Shown here piece after piece: positions 1-5,418 of a stretch of 6,705 nucleotides of DNA. The stretch covers positions 1-6,705 of the forward strand of contig CAMUBM010000043.1 in NCBI GenBank assembly GCA_947087145.1. Direction: 5' to 3'. The stretch comes from an uncultured Mycoplasmatota bacterium (lineage in GTDB: Bacteria; Bacillota_I; Bacilli_A; RF39; UBA660). A model generated the notes under the pieces. The model had not been told where the DNA came from, did no database searches, and saw nothing but the letters and a program-made list of their open reading frames with translations. Both the position numbers and the translations under genes were made by a program. Each line of letters starts with the position of its first letter. Position 1 is the stretch's first letter.

Positions 1-54
1 TTGATTTGCATTACGAATTCTTGTAAGCATATCAGCAATTTTATCTCCTACCAT
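1..54 (-). CDS. rpsH: 30S ribosomal protein S8, N-terminal fragment (cut by window edge)
   Basis: Only the first 18 codons lie in the window; the rest continues past the left edge. They read MVGDKIADMLTRIRNANQ, and the IADMLTRIRNA block is the highly conserved S8 N-terminus. S8 is a primary 16S rRNA-binding protein of the central domain, and in enterobacteria it also represses the spc operon. A strong Shine-Dalgarno sequence (AAGGAGGA, about 61-68) lies before the ATG, 16 nt after the rpsN stop. Its place after rpsN is canonical. Identity is secure despite the short fragment; nothing can be said about the rest of the protein. Confidence 0.95.
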   Translation of the reverse strand, partial: MVGDKIADMLTRIRNANQ

Positions 55-70
55 TTAAATTCCTCCTTCC

Positions 71-256
71 TTACCAACTTGATTTCTTAACACCAGGGAT
101 TTGCCCTTTGTTAGCTAACTCTCTAAAACAGATACGACATAATTTGTATTTACGTAACACTCCATGAGGACGTCCACATCTTTCACAACGTGTATAAGCA
201 CGAACTTTAAACTTTGGTGTTCTTTGTTGTTTTACTTTTAAACTTGTTTTTGCCAT
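71..256 (-). CDS. rpsN: 30S ribosomal protein S14, zinc-binding (type Z)
   Basis: A 61-residue protein of the length usual for the short zinc form of S14 (about 61 aa, versus about 89-100 for the zinc-free form). Two CxxC pairs, C24-x-x-C27 and C40-x-x-C43, form the expected Zn2+ ribbon. The end GQIPGVKKSSW is the typical S14 C-terminus. S14 binds the 16S rRNA 3' domain in the 30S head, next to S3, S10 and S19, and is a late assembly protein. The ATG at 256 follows an AAGGAG site (spacer 7 nt) that overlaps the TAA stop of rplE. Bacillota may carry a second, zinc-free S14 induced under zinc limitation; the form here is the zinc-dependent housekeeping copy in its normal operon position. Confidence 0.98.
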   Translation of the reverse strand: MAKTSLKVKQQRTPKFKVRAYTRCERCGRPHGVLRKYKLCRICFRELANKGQIPGVKKSSW

Positions 257-267
257 ACATTCACTCC

Positions 268-807
268 TTAATTTTTAAAAGGCATTCCGAAGGCTTTTAG
301 TAAGCTTTCTGCTTCCTTATTTGTTTTTGCTGTTGTAACAAATACAATATCCATTCCTCTAATTTTTAGAATGTTATCGTATTCAATTTCAGGAAATATT
401 AATTGTTCTTTAATACCTAATGTATAATTTCCATGCCCATCAAAAGAGTGATTAGAAATCCCTCTAAAATCACGAACACGAGGTAGAGCAACTTTAATAA
501 GTTTTTCCATAAAATTATACATATTTTCATTACGCAATGTAACTTTTACTCCTATGGTTTGTCCTTCTCTTAACTTAAATCCTGCAATAGATTTACGAGC
601 TTTGGTAACCACAGCTTTTTGTCCAGTAATTGTCTCTAAATCTTTTAGGGCCGCAACAATAAATTTATCGTCATGGCTTCCTTCTCCAACACCCATGTTA
701 ATAACTATCTTTTCTAATTTTGGAACTTGCATAATCGTTTTATAATTGTGTTCTTTTTTTAAAGAAGGAATAATTTCTTTAGTATATAATTCTTTTAAAG
801 TACTCAT
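268..807 (-). CDS. rplE: 50S ribosomal protein L5
   Basis: L5 binds 5S rRNA and 23S rRNA in the central protuberance, contacts L18 and S13, and lies near the P-site tRNA. Diagnostic blocks in order are KIVINMGVG, GQKAVVTKARKSIAGFKLRE, LPRVRDFRG and the segment FDGHGNYTLGIKEQLIFPE near residues 120-140, with the end AFGMPFKN. I chose the ATG at 807, giving 179 aa, the length I recall for Bacillus L5. It has an AGGTGA site at a 6-nt spacer that begins inside the rplX stop codon. An in-frame GTG at 816 would add three residues (reading MKN), but that GTG is itself part of the AGGTGA site. The gene starts 9 nt after rplX and ends 11 nt before rpsN. The sequence is otherwise ordinary. Confidence 0.97.
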   Translation of the reverse strand: MSTLKELYTKEIIPSLKKEHNYKTIMQVPKLEKIVINMGVGEGSHDDKFIVAALKDLETITGQKAVVTKARKSIAGFKLREGQTIGVKVTLRNENMYNFMEKLIKVALPRVRDFRGISNHSFDGHGNYTLGIKEQLIFPEIEYDNILKIRGMDIVFVTTAKTNKEAESLLKAFGMPFKN

Positions 808-812
808 ATTTT

Positions 813-818
813 TCACCT
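813..818 (-). promoter_or_regulatory. Ribosome binding site of rplE, overlapping the rplX stop
   Basis: AGGTGA on the minus strand shares its AG with the TAG stop of rplX and sits 6 nt before the ATG at 807. It decides between that ATG and the GTG at 816, because a ribosome starting at the GTG would have to use the weaker AGAGGA further upstream. Confidence 0.65.
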
Positions 819-1095
819 ATTCCTCTTTCTTAGCTTCTTTTGGTTTCTTATCCTTAGAAGTTTTCTCTTTCTTTTTTTCTGTAGTCACTTGTACATTTGA
901 TACATGTATAGGATGAGCCATTTCTAGTATTCCACCCTTATCATTGTTGTTAGTAGGTTTTTGATGTTTCTTTACAATATTGATACCTTCAACAATAACA
1001 CGATCTTCTTTTCGTAAAGTCTTAATTACTGTTCCAGTTTTTCCTTTATCTTTTCCAGCAATAACTTTGACATTATCTCCAACTTTAACTTTCAT
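817..1095 (-). CDS. rplX: 50S ribosomal protein L24 with an atypical Lys/Glu-rich C-terminus
   Basis: L24 initiates 50S assembly by binding domain I of 23S rRNA and sits beside the peptide exit tunnel. The KOW domain is clear at residues 1-35 (VKVGDNVKVIAGKDKGKTG, then VIVEGINIVKKHQKP), followed by GGILEMAHPIHVSNV at 54-68, as in normal L24. After residue 70 the family normally continues with a roughly 30-residue segment of the type PKxGxPTRVGYK...KVRxxKKSGE. Here it is replaced by a 22-residue tail with ten Lys and five Glu (TTEKKKEKTSKDKKPKEAKK, then EE), giving 92 aa instead of about 102. Neither other forward frame of this stretch encodes the missing segment, so a simple frameshift does not explain it. 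ATG 1095 has a GGAGG site (spacer 6 nt) fused to the rplN stop. Confidence 0.96.
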   Translation of the reverse strand: MKVKVGDNVKVIAGKDKGKTGTVIKTLRKEDRVIVEGINIVKKHQKPTNNNDKGGILEMAHPIHVSNVQVTTEKKKEKTSKDKKPKEAKKEE

Positions 1096-1105
1096 GGCAC
1101 GCCTC

Positions 1106-1474
1106 CTATAAAACCTCTGGTGCTAAAGAAACGATTTTTGCAAAATCTTTTTCTCTTAATTCTCTAGCAACAGGTCCTAGAACTCTTGTTCCAACTGGTG
1201 TCTTATCCTCTTTAATGATAACACATGCATTATCATCAAATTTGATATAAGAACCATCTTTTCTTTTTACACCTTGTACACTTCTAACAATAACAGCTTT
1301 GACTACTTTTCCTTTTTTTAGATTGGAATTAGGAATTGCTTTTTTAACAGTCCCTACAACGATATCTCCAATGTTTCCAAATTTTCTTGTAGAACCACCT
1401 AGCACACGAATGACTAGAAGTTCTCTTGCACCCGTATTATCGGCAACTTTTAATCTTGTTTCTTGTTGAACCAT
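1106..1474 (-). CDS. rplN: 50S ribosomal protein L14
   Basis: A 122-residue protein, exactly the usual bacterial length, collinear with Bacillus L14 from MVQQETRLKVADNTGARE to the end IVSLAPEVL. Other conserved blocks are RVLGGS, NIGDIVVGTVK, VVKAVIVRS, DGSYIKFDDNACVII and GTRVLGPVARELRE. L14 binds 23S rRNA near L3 and L19 and helps form the bridge to 16S helix 14; it is also the docking site of the silencing factor RsfS in bacteria that have it. The ATG follows TAGGAGGTAA, in which the stop codon of rpsQ is the first part of the Shine-Dalgarno sequence (spacer 7 nt). Nothing unusual was seen in the protein. Confidence 0.98.
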   Translation of the reverse strand: MVQQETRLKVADNTGARELLVIRVLGGSTRKFGNIGDIVVGTVKKAIPNSNLKKGKVVKAVIVRSVQGVKRKDGSYIKFDDNACVIIKEDKTPVGTRVLGPVARELREKDFAKIVSLAPEVL

Positions 1475-1485
1475 AAAATTACCTC

Positions 1486-1740
1486 CTACAGAATTACAGC
1501 TTCGATTAAAACTTCTACAAGTTCATATCTCTTTGTTTTAGATAGAGGTCTTGTACTTCTAATCTTTACTGTATCTCCTTCTTTTGCTGTATTATTTTCA
1601 TCATGGGCAGTATATTTTTTACTGGATTTTACTCTCTTTTTATAAAGAGGATGGCTTTTGTAAGTTTCTACTAGCACAGTGATTGTTTTGTCGTTTTTAC
1701 TACTTACAACTTTACCAACTAATTCTTGTCTTTTTTCCAT
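1486..1740 (-). CDS. rpsQ: 30S ribosomal protein S17
   Basis: An 84-residue protein matching S17 (usually 84-89 aa), an OB-fold primary binder of the 16S rRNA 5' domain that supports early 30S assembly. Recognisable blocks are LVGKVVSSKNDKTITVLVET, HPLYKKRVKSSKKYTAHDEN, GDTVKIRSTRPLSKTKRYEL and the hydrophobic end EVLIEAVIL. Its ATG shares one base with the TAA stop of rpmC (TAATG), and its ribosome binding site (GGAGGGG, spacer about 7 nt) lies inside the last codons of rpmC, so translation of the two is probably coupled. The TAG stop is fused to the rplN ribosome binding site. No anomaly in the coding sequence. Confidence 0.98.
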   Translation of the reverse strand: MEKRQELVGKVVSSKNDKTITVLVETYKSHPLYKKRVKSSKKYTAHDENNTAKEGDTVKIRSTRPLSKTKRYELVEVLIEAVIL

Positions 1741-1949
1741 TATTTTTCCCCTCCTGTGCTATCCATTTCTCTTTCTTTCAAAATTGTTAACATTCTAGCT
1801 ACATCTTTTTTCATTTCTCTAATTTTAGAAGGCTTTTCAAGTGAACCAGTCGCATTCTTAATACGCAAATTTAAAAGTTCTTTTTTTGTTTCTTTCACCT
1901 TGGTTTCAATTTCTTCGTTTTTTAATTTTCTAATTTCACTAACTTTCAC
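1740..1949 (-). CDS. rpmC: 50S ribosomal protein L29
   Basis: A 69-residue, highly charged, mainly helical protein of the L29 family (usually 60-70 aa): MKVSEIRKLKNEEIETKVKE, KKELLNLRIKNATG, then the conserved helix around KIREMKKDVARMLTILKERE. L29 sits next to L23 at the peptide exit site and contributes to the docking surface for nascent-chain factors. The start codon is GTG at 1949, inside the last codons of rplP (11-nt overlap), with AAGGAGG 9 nt upstream; no ATG is available in the N-terminal region. The short tail DSTGGEK runs past the usual end and contains the codons that form the rpsQ ribosome binding site. The non-ATG start and the overlap suggest expression coupled to rplP. Confidence 0.97.
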   Translation of the reverse strand: MKVSEIRKLKNEEIETKVKETKKELLNLRIKNATGSLEKPSKIREMKKDVARMLTILKEREMDSTGGEK

Positions 1950-2364
1950 TTGGAACTTCCTCCTTCTTTACGAATTTAGTAGTAACAGGCAATTTATGAG
2001 AAGCAAGACGTAATGCTTCACGAGCAATTTCTTCTGAAACTCCGCTAATTTCAAACATAATCTTTCCTTCTTTAACCACTGCTACCCAATCGTCTACATT
2101 ACCTTTACCTGCACCTTGACGAGTCTCCAAAGGCTTTTTTGTACGAGGCATATGAGGGAAGATATTAATATATACTTCTCCACCACGTTTCATGTAACGA
2201 GTCATTGCAATACGAGCTGCTTCTATTTGGCGAGCACTAATCCAATTTCCTTCTTTGGCCATTAAACCATATTCTCCAAAATGAAGTTCCGTATTTCCTT
2301 TTGCGTGTCCATCATAGGTCCATCTATGTGTTTTTCTATATTTAGTTCTTTTTGGCATCAACAT
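1939..2364 (-). CDS. rplP: 50S ribosomal protein L16
   Basis: L16 binds 23S rRNA near the A site and central protuberance, organising the A-site tRNA elbow contact, and is a late assembly protein. With the ATG at 2364 the product is 141 aa and starts MLMPKRTKYRKTHR, matching the family's MLxPKR start. Conserved blocks are RQIEAARIAMTRYMKRGG, IFPHMPRTKKPLE, GKGNVDDWVAVVKEGKIMFE and ISGVSEEIAREALRLASHKL. A GTG at 2373 is in frame but lies only 1 nt after the AAAGGAG site, so it was rejected. The start overlaps the end of rpsC by 23 nt and the end overlaps rpmC by 11 nt. Residues 15-20 (WTYDGH) differ from the basic segment common in Bacillota L16. Confidence 0.97.
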   Translation of the reverse strand: MLMPKRTKYRKTHRWTYDGHAKGNTELHFGEYGLMAKEGNWISARQIEAARIAMTRYMKRGGEVYINIFPHMPRTKKPLETRQGAGKGNVDDWVAVVKEGKIMFEISGVSEEIAREALRLASHKLPVTTKFVKKEEVPSES

Positions 2365-3022
2365 TTTGAACACTCTCCTTTACATTTTTCTTAGTAGGAA
2401 GAATTTCACCTTTGTAGATCCATACTTTTACACCTATTTTTCCATAAGTAGTATCGGCTTCACTATGTGCATAATCAATATCAGCACGAAGAGTATGAAG
2501 AGGAACAGTTCCTTCTGTATATCCCTCGGTTCTTGCCATTTCAGCACCAGCAAGACGTCCAGATACAGAAGTTTTAATTCCTTTAGCTCCAGCTTTCATC
2601 GTATTGCGAAGAGCACGCTTTTGTGCACTTCTAAATGGGGCACGATTTTCTATTTGCTGTGCAATATTATCTGCAACTAACTTTGCAACTAAATCTGGAT
2701 TTTTAACTTCTACAATAGAAATGTATACTTCCTCACCAACATATTTTGATAAAGACTTTCTTAATTTCTCAATATCTTCTCCACCACGTCCGATAATGAC
2801 ACCAGGTTTCGCAGTATTGATAGTAACTTCACATTTATCTTTCTTTCTTTCAATAATAACGGAAGCAACAGCTGCATCTTTTAAATTTTTAGAAATATAT
2901 TTACGAATTTTAATATCTTTATTTAATGTATCTCCAAAATCTTTACTCTTTGCATACCATTTTGATTCCCAAGTCTTATTGACTCCAAGTCGATATCCAA
3001 TTGGATTCACCTTTTGTCCCAT
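2342..3022 (-). CDS. rpsC: 30S ribosomal protein S3
   Basis: A 226-residue S3 (Bacillus form about 218). S3 is a 30S head protein at the mRNA entry channel, where with S4 and S5 it takes part in mRNA unwinding. The N-terminus MGQKVNPIGYRLGVNKTWES is diagnostic. A KH RNA-binding domain follows, with the loop GVIIGRGG at 74-81 (GxxG = 78-81). The C-terminal domain has RAPFRSAQKRALRNTMKAGA, KGIKTSVSGRLAGAEMAR and GKIGVKVWIYKGEILP, then a polar tail of about 18 residues. The ATG lies 5 nt after the rplV stop, and its AAGGAGG site is inside the last rplV codons, so the two are probably coupled. The end overlaps rplP by 23 nt. Confidence 0.98.
   Translation of the reverse strand: MGQKVNPIGYRLGVNKTWESKWYAKSKDFGDTLNKDIKIRKYISKNLKDAAVASVIIERKKDKCEVTINTAKPGVIIGRGGEDIEKLRKSLSKYVGEEVYISIVEVKNPDLVAKLVADNIAQQIENRAPFRSAQKRALRNTMKAGAKGIKTSVSGRLAGAEMARTEGYTEGTVPLHTLRADIDYAHSEADTTYGKIGVKVWIYKGEILPTKKNVKESVQNVDAKKN
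2375..2381 (-). promoter_or_regulatory. Ribosome binding site of rplP inside rpsC
   Basis: AAAGGAG on the minus strand lies within the last codons of rpsC, 10 nt before the rplP ATG at 2364. Its position excludes the GTG at 2373 and supports the MLMPKR start. Confidence 0.75.
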
Positions 3023-3027
3023 CTTGC

Positions 3028-3369
3028 TTACGCCTCCTTACCATCACTAACTTTAACAGTTATGTGACTTGTTCTTTTATCTCTACGATCAACATTTCCA
3101 CGACTTGCAAACTTAATTCTTTTATAAACAGGTCCTGGATTAATATAACATTCACTGACTACTAAATCAGTTTCATTAGACCCACCATTATTTACGGCGT
3201 TTGCTACAGCGCTTTTAAGTACCTTACTAATCAAACGACTAGCTTTTGTATTAGTAGTATCCAAAATAGCCTCTGCAGTAGCAACATCTTTTCCGCGAAT
3301 AAGATCAAGAGTCATTCTTGCTTTTCTTGGTGCAATAATTGCACTTTTGTGTATTGCATAATATTCCAT
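3028..3369 (-). CDS. rplV: 50S ribosomal protein L22 with a divergent tunnel-loop tip
   Basis: A 113-residue L22, the usual length. Family blocks are APRKARMTLDLIRGK, KVLKSAVANAVNN and KRTSHITVKVSD. L22 spans the 50S from the exit surface to the tunnel constriction; its extended beta-hairpin contacts nascent chains and, with L4, shapes the macrolide site. My alignment to remembered E. coli L22 is ungapped from K83-R84, and the tip residues 87-93, normally PRAKGRA, read FASRGNV here. This is in frame and flanked by intact KRI and KRTSH, so it is substitution rather than a frame error. ATG 3369 has a TAGGAGG site fused to the rpsS stop (spacer 7 nt). The last codons carry the rpsC ribosome binding site. 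Confidence 0.97.
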   Translation of the reverse strand: MEYYAIHKSAIIAPRKARMTLDLIRGKDVATAEAILDTTNTKASRLISKVLKSAVANAVNNGGSNETDLVVSECYINPGPVYKRIKFASRGNVDRRDKRTSHITVKVSDGKEA

Positions 3370-3380
3370 TGATGAACCTC

Positions 3381-3644
3381 CTACTTTTGTCCTGCATGTC
3401 CGCCGAACTTACGAGTCATAGCGAACTCTCCTAATTTGTGTCCTACCATTTCTTCTGTAACATAAACAGGAATAAATTCTTTACCATTATGAACAGCAAA
3501 GGTATGTCCTACAAAATCAGGGAAAATAGTTGAACGACGAGAATAGGTTTTAATTACTTCTTTTTTATTACTTTTATTTAGTTCTTGCACTTTTTTTAAT
3601 AAACGATCAAAAACATAAGGACCTTTTTTTAAACTTCTTGCCAT
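3381..3644 (-). CDS. rpsS: 30S ribosomal protein S19
   Basis: An 87-residue S19, slightly shorter than the usual 91-93 because the C-terminus ends at FGGHAGQK. S19 lies in the 30S head with S13, contacts the central protuberance of the 50S and approaches the A- and P-site tRNAs through its tail. Conserved blocks are MARSLKKGPYV, SRRSTIFPDFVGHT, VYVTEEMVGHKLGEFA and TRKFGGHAG. I chose the ATG at 3644 because it gives the family start MARSLKKGP and has AGGTGG in front. The in-frame GTG at 3653, which would add three residues (reading MGI), lies inside that ribosome binding site and next to the rplB stop. It is 9 nt after rplB and 11 nt before rplV. Confidence 0.97.
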   Translation of the reverse strand: MARSLKKGPYVFDRLLKKVQELNKSNKKEVIKTYSRRSTIFPDFVGHTFAVHNGKEFIPVYVTEEMVGHKLGEFAMTRKFGGHAGQK

Positions 3645-3648
3645 AATT

Positions 3649-3655
3649 CCCACCT
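3649..3655 (-). promoter_or_regulatory. Ribosome binding site of rpsS, fused to the rplB stop
   Basis: AGGTGGG on the minus strand shares its AG with the TAG stop of rplB and precedes the ATG at 3644 by 4-6 nt, depending on how the pairing with 16S rRNA is aligned. It supports the shorter S19 start. Confidence 0.65.
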
Positions 3656-4484
3656 ACTTTTTCTTTCTACTAACAATTAATTTGTTAGAAGCTTTCTTAT
3701 TTTTTCTTGTTTTATATCCAAGAGCCGGTTTACCCCAAGGAGTGACTGGTGTCTTACGTCCAATTGGAGCACGACCTTCTCCACCACCATGAGGGTGGTC
3801 ATTAGGGTTCATAACAGAACCACGATTGGTAGGTTTGATACCCATATGTCTTGTACGTCCTGCTTTACCTACATTTACAAGTTCATAGTCTTCATTTCCA
3901 ACTACACCAATAGTAGCCATACATGTTCCTAAAACTTTTCTTGTTTCTCCAGATTGAAGTCTTACTAGTACATACTTTCCTTCACGTCCAAGAATTTGGG
4001 CACTAGCTCCTGCGCTACGGCAAATCTCTGCACCTTTTCCTGGTTTAAGTTCAATACAATGAATGACTGTACCTACCGGAATAGCCTCTAGAGGAAGAGC
4101 ATTTCCTACTTTGATATCTGCATTCTTTCCACTTTCAATAATCATTCCTACACTTAAATCTTTTGGAGCAATAATGTATCTCTTTTCTCCATCTTTATAA
4201 TGAATAAGAGCAATATTTGCACTACGATTTGGATCATATTCAATCGTTGCCACACGTCCTGGAACATCTAGTTTATTTCTTTTGAAATCAATCAAACGAT
4301 ATCTTTGCTTTGCTCCTCCACCAATATGACGAACTGTCATTTTTCCTTGGTTATTTCTACCACCAGTTCTTGTTTTTTTAGTAGTTAGAGATTTAAGAGG
4401 TTTAGAAGTCGTAATTTCTTCATTTGTTAGTGTTGACATTCCCCTACGACCATTCGTCGTTGGTTTGTATTTCTTAATTGCCAT
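3654..4484 (-). CDS. rplB: 50S ribosomal protein L2
   Basis: A 276-residue L2, the standard bacterial length. L2 binds domain IV of 23S rRNA, is needed for subunit association and lies close to the peptidyl transferase centre. The N-terminal OB-like half has RNNQGKMTVRHIGGGAKQRYR (about 43-63) and the RVATIEYDPNRSANIALI block. The SH3-like half has GTVIHCIELKPGKG and RSAGASAQILGREG. The signature NPNDHPHGGGEGRAPIGRK spans about 226-244, and the His at 230 matches the conserved His of this motif (His229 in E. coli). The tail is lysine-rich, as is normal. The ATG has GGAGG at a 6-nt spacer, directly after the TAG of rplW. No anomaly. Confidence 0.98.
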   Translation of the reverse strand: MAIKKYKPTTNGRRGMSTLTNEEITTSKPLKSLTTKKTRTGGRNNQGKMTVRHIGGGAKQRYRLIDFKRNKLDVPGRVATIEYDPNRSANIALIHYKDGEKRYIIAPKDLSVGMIIESGKNADIKVGNALPLEAIPVGTVIHCIELKPGKGAEICRSAGASAQILGREGKYVLVRLQSGETRKVLGTCMATIGVVGNEDYELVNVGKAGRTRHMGIKPTNRGSVMNPNDHPHGGGEGRAPIGRKTPVTPWGKPALGYKTRKNKKASNKLIVSRKKK

Positions 4485-4499
4485 ACATATCCTCCTCTA

Positions 4500-4772
4500 C
4501 TATAAATCAATCGTCTCATTGTCTTTTAGACTTACGATTGCTTTCTTATATGTTTTTGTTTTTCCAGTATATTTTCCAACTCTTCTATCTTTTGGCTTAG
4601 TAACTAAAGTATTAATTTTTGCTACATGAACACCAAATTGATTTTCAATAGTTTTTTTAATTTGTGTTTTCGTTGCTCTTTTGTCTACTTTAAAGGTGTA
4701 AATTCCCTTTTGTGCATTCGTAGCACTTTTTTCAGTAACAACTGGAGCAAAGATAATATCAGGATTAGTCAT
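4500..4772 (-). CDS. rplW: 50S ribosomal protein L23
   Basis: A 90-residue L23 (usually 92-100 aa). L23 binds domain III of 23S rRNA at the exit tunnel rim and is the docking site of trigger factor and signal recognition particle. Family features are FAPVVTEKSA near the N-terminus, with Glu14 corresponding to the surface Glu18 used for factor docking in E. coli, the TFKVDKRATKTQIKKTIENQ helix and VHVAKINTLVTKPKDRRVG. The ATG at 4772 overlaps the end of rplD by 8 nt (ATGACTAA), and its GGAGG site lies in the last rplD codons at a 9-nt spacer, so L4 and L23 synthesis is probably coupled. The TAG stop runs into the rplB ribosome binding site. Confidence 0.97.
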   Translation of the reverse strand: MTNPDIIFAPVVTEKSATNAQKGIYTFKVDKRATKTQIKKTIENQFGVHVAKINTLVTKPKDRRVGKYTGKTKTYKKAIVSLKDNETIDL

Positions 4773-5394
4773 GATTAAGAACCTCCTCTATTTGCTTAAC
4801 TGCTTCTTCATCGCAAACTAGATAATCAGCATTTACGATATCATAGCAATTAATTTCATCGGCAAGAATAGCATAAGTGTATCCTAAATTTCTAGTTGCC
4901 ATATAAAGGTTAGCATTGTCTTCCTTCGTTACAAATAATACTTTACCAACCAAGTTTAATGCTTCTAACACATTTTTAATTTCTTTTGTTTTTAGTGTTT
5001 CAAGTGAAATAGTATCTAAAACCACTAAATTTTTATCTTTTTGTTTATAAGTAAGAGCACTCTTAAGAGCTAGTACTCTTTCCTTTTTATTAATTTTAAA
5101 TGTATAGTCACGAGGTAAAACTCCTAGTGCTACACCTCCACCACGCCATACTGGAGAACGATTAGATCCTGCTCTTGCACGACCAGTTCCTTTTTGTTTC
5201 CATGGTTTTCTTCCTCCACCAGAAACTTCACTGCGTGTTTTCGTTTTTGCAGTTCCTTGACGACTTGCATCAAGTTGCAAACGAATCATTTGTTTTAAAC
5301 AATCATCATTAGTTTCAATATTCCAAACAGAATCACTTATTGTAATGTCTTTAAGTTTTTCACCTTTAATATTTTTAAGTTCAACTTTTGTCAT
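4765..5394 (-). CDS. rplD: 50S ribosomal protein L4 (probable autoregulator of the operon)
   Basis: A 209-residue L4, close to the usual 200-207. Its globular domain binds 23S rRNA domain I, and the long loop reaches the tunnel constriction. That loop is clear at about 58-87: SGGGRKPWKQKGTGRARAGS, then NRSPVWRGGG. The following PRDYTFKINKKERVLALKSAL is also typical. The ATG at 5394 has GGAGGG upstream (9-nt spacer after GGAGG), and the 24-nt gap to rplC is the longest intergenic gap in the window. In E. coli, free L4 represses the S10 operon by binding its leader; the structured leader upstream of rpsJ here makes similar feedback likely, but that is inference. The C-terminal codons contain the rplW ribosome binding site. 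Confidence 0.97.
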   Translation of the reverse strand: MTKVELKNIKGEKLKDITISDSVWNIETNDDCLKQMIRLQLDASRQGTAKTKTRSEVSGGGRKPWKQKGTGRARAGSNRSPVWRGGGVALGVLPRDYTFKINKKERVLALKSALTYKQKDKNLVVLDTISLETLKTKEIKNVLEALNLVGKVLFVTKEDNANLYMATRNLGYTYAILADEINCYDIVNADYLVCDEEAVKQIEEVLNHD

Positions 5395-5418
5395 TTCTTT
5401 ATCCCTCCAACAAGCGTC

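Noticed and set aside
554..745. Plus-strand open frames opposite rplE, and likewise at 1463-1645, 1726-2013, 2366-2680 and 6318-6563
   Set aside because: All are antisense to conserved ribosomal protein genes, have low-complexity Ser/Phe/Leu-rich translations and no convincing context of their own.
808..816. GTG start at 816 for rplE (three extra residues), and the similar GTG starts at 2373 (rplP) and 3653 (rpsS)
   Set aside because: Each GTG lies in or within a nucleotide or two of the ribosome binding site of the downstream ATG, and the ATG gives the normal family N-terminus.
2604..3050. Plus-strand open frame of 148 codons
   Set aside because: It lies wholly antisense to rpsC and the end of rplV, whose products are unmistakable. 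The peptide resembles no family I know and is a shadow of the opposite strand.
3605..3640. Other slippery-looking runs, for example T TTA AAA early in rpsS
   Set aside because: Such heptamers appear repeatedly in Lys/Leu-rich A/T-rich genes; there is no useful alternative product and no stimulatory element.
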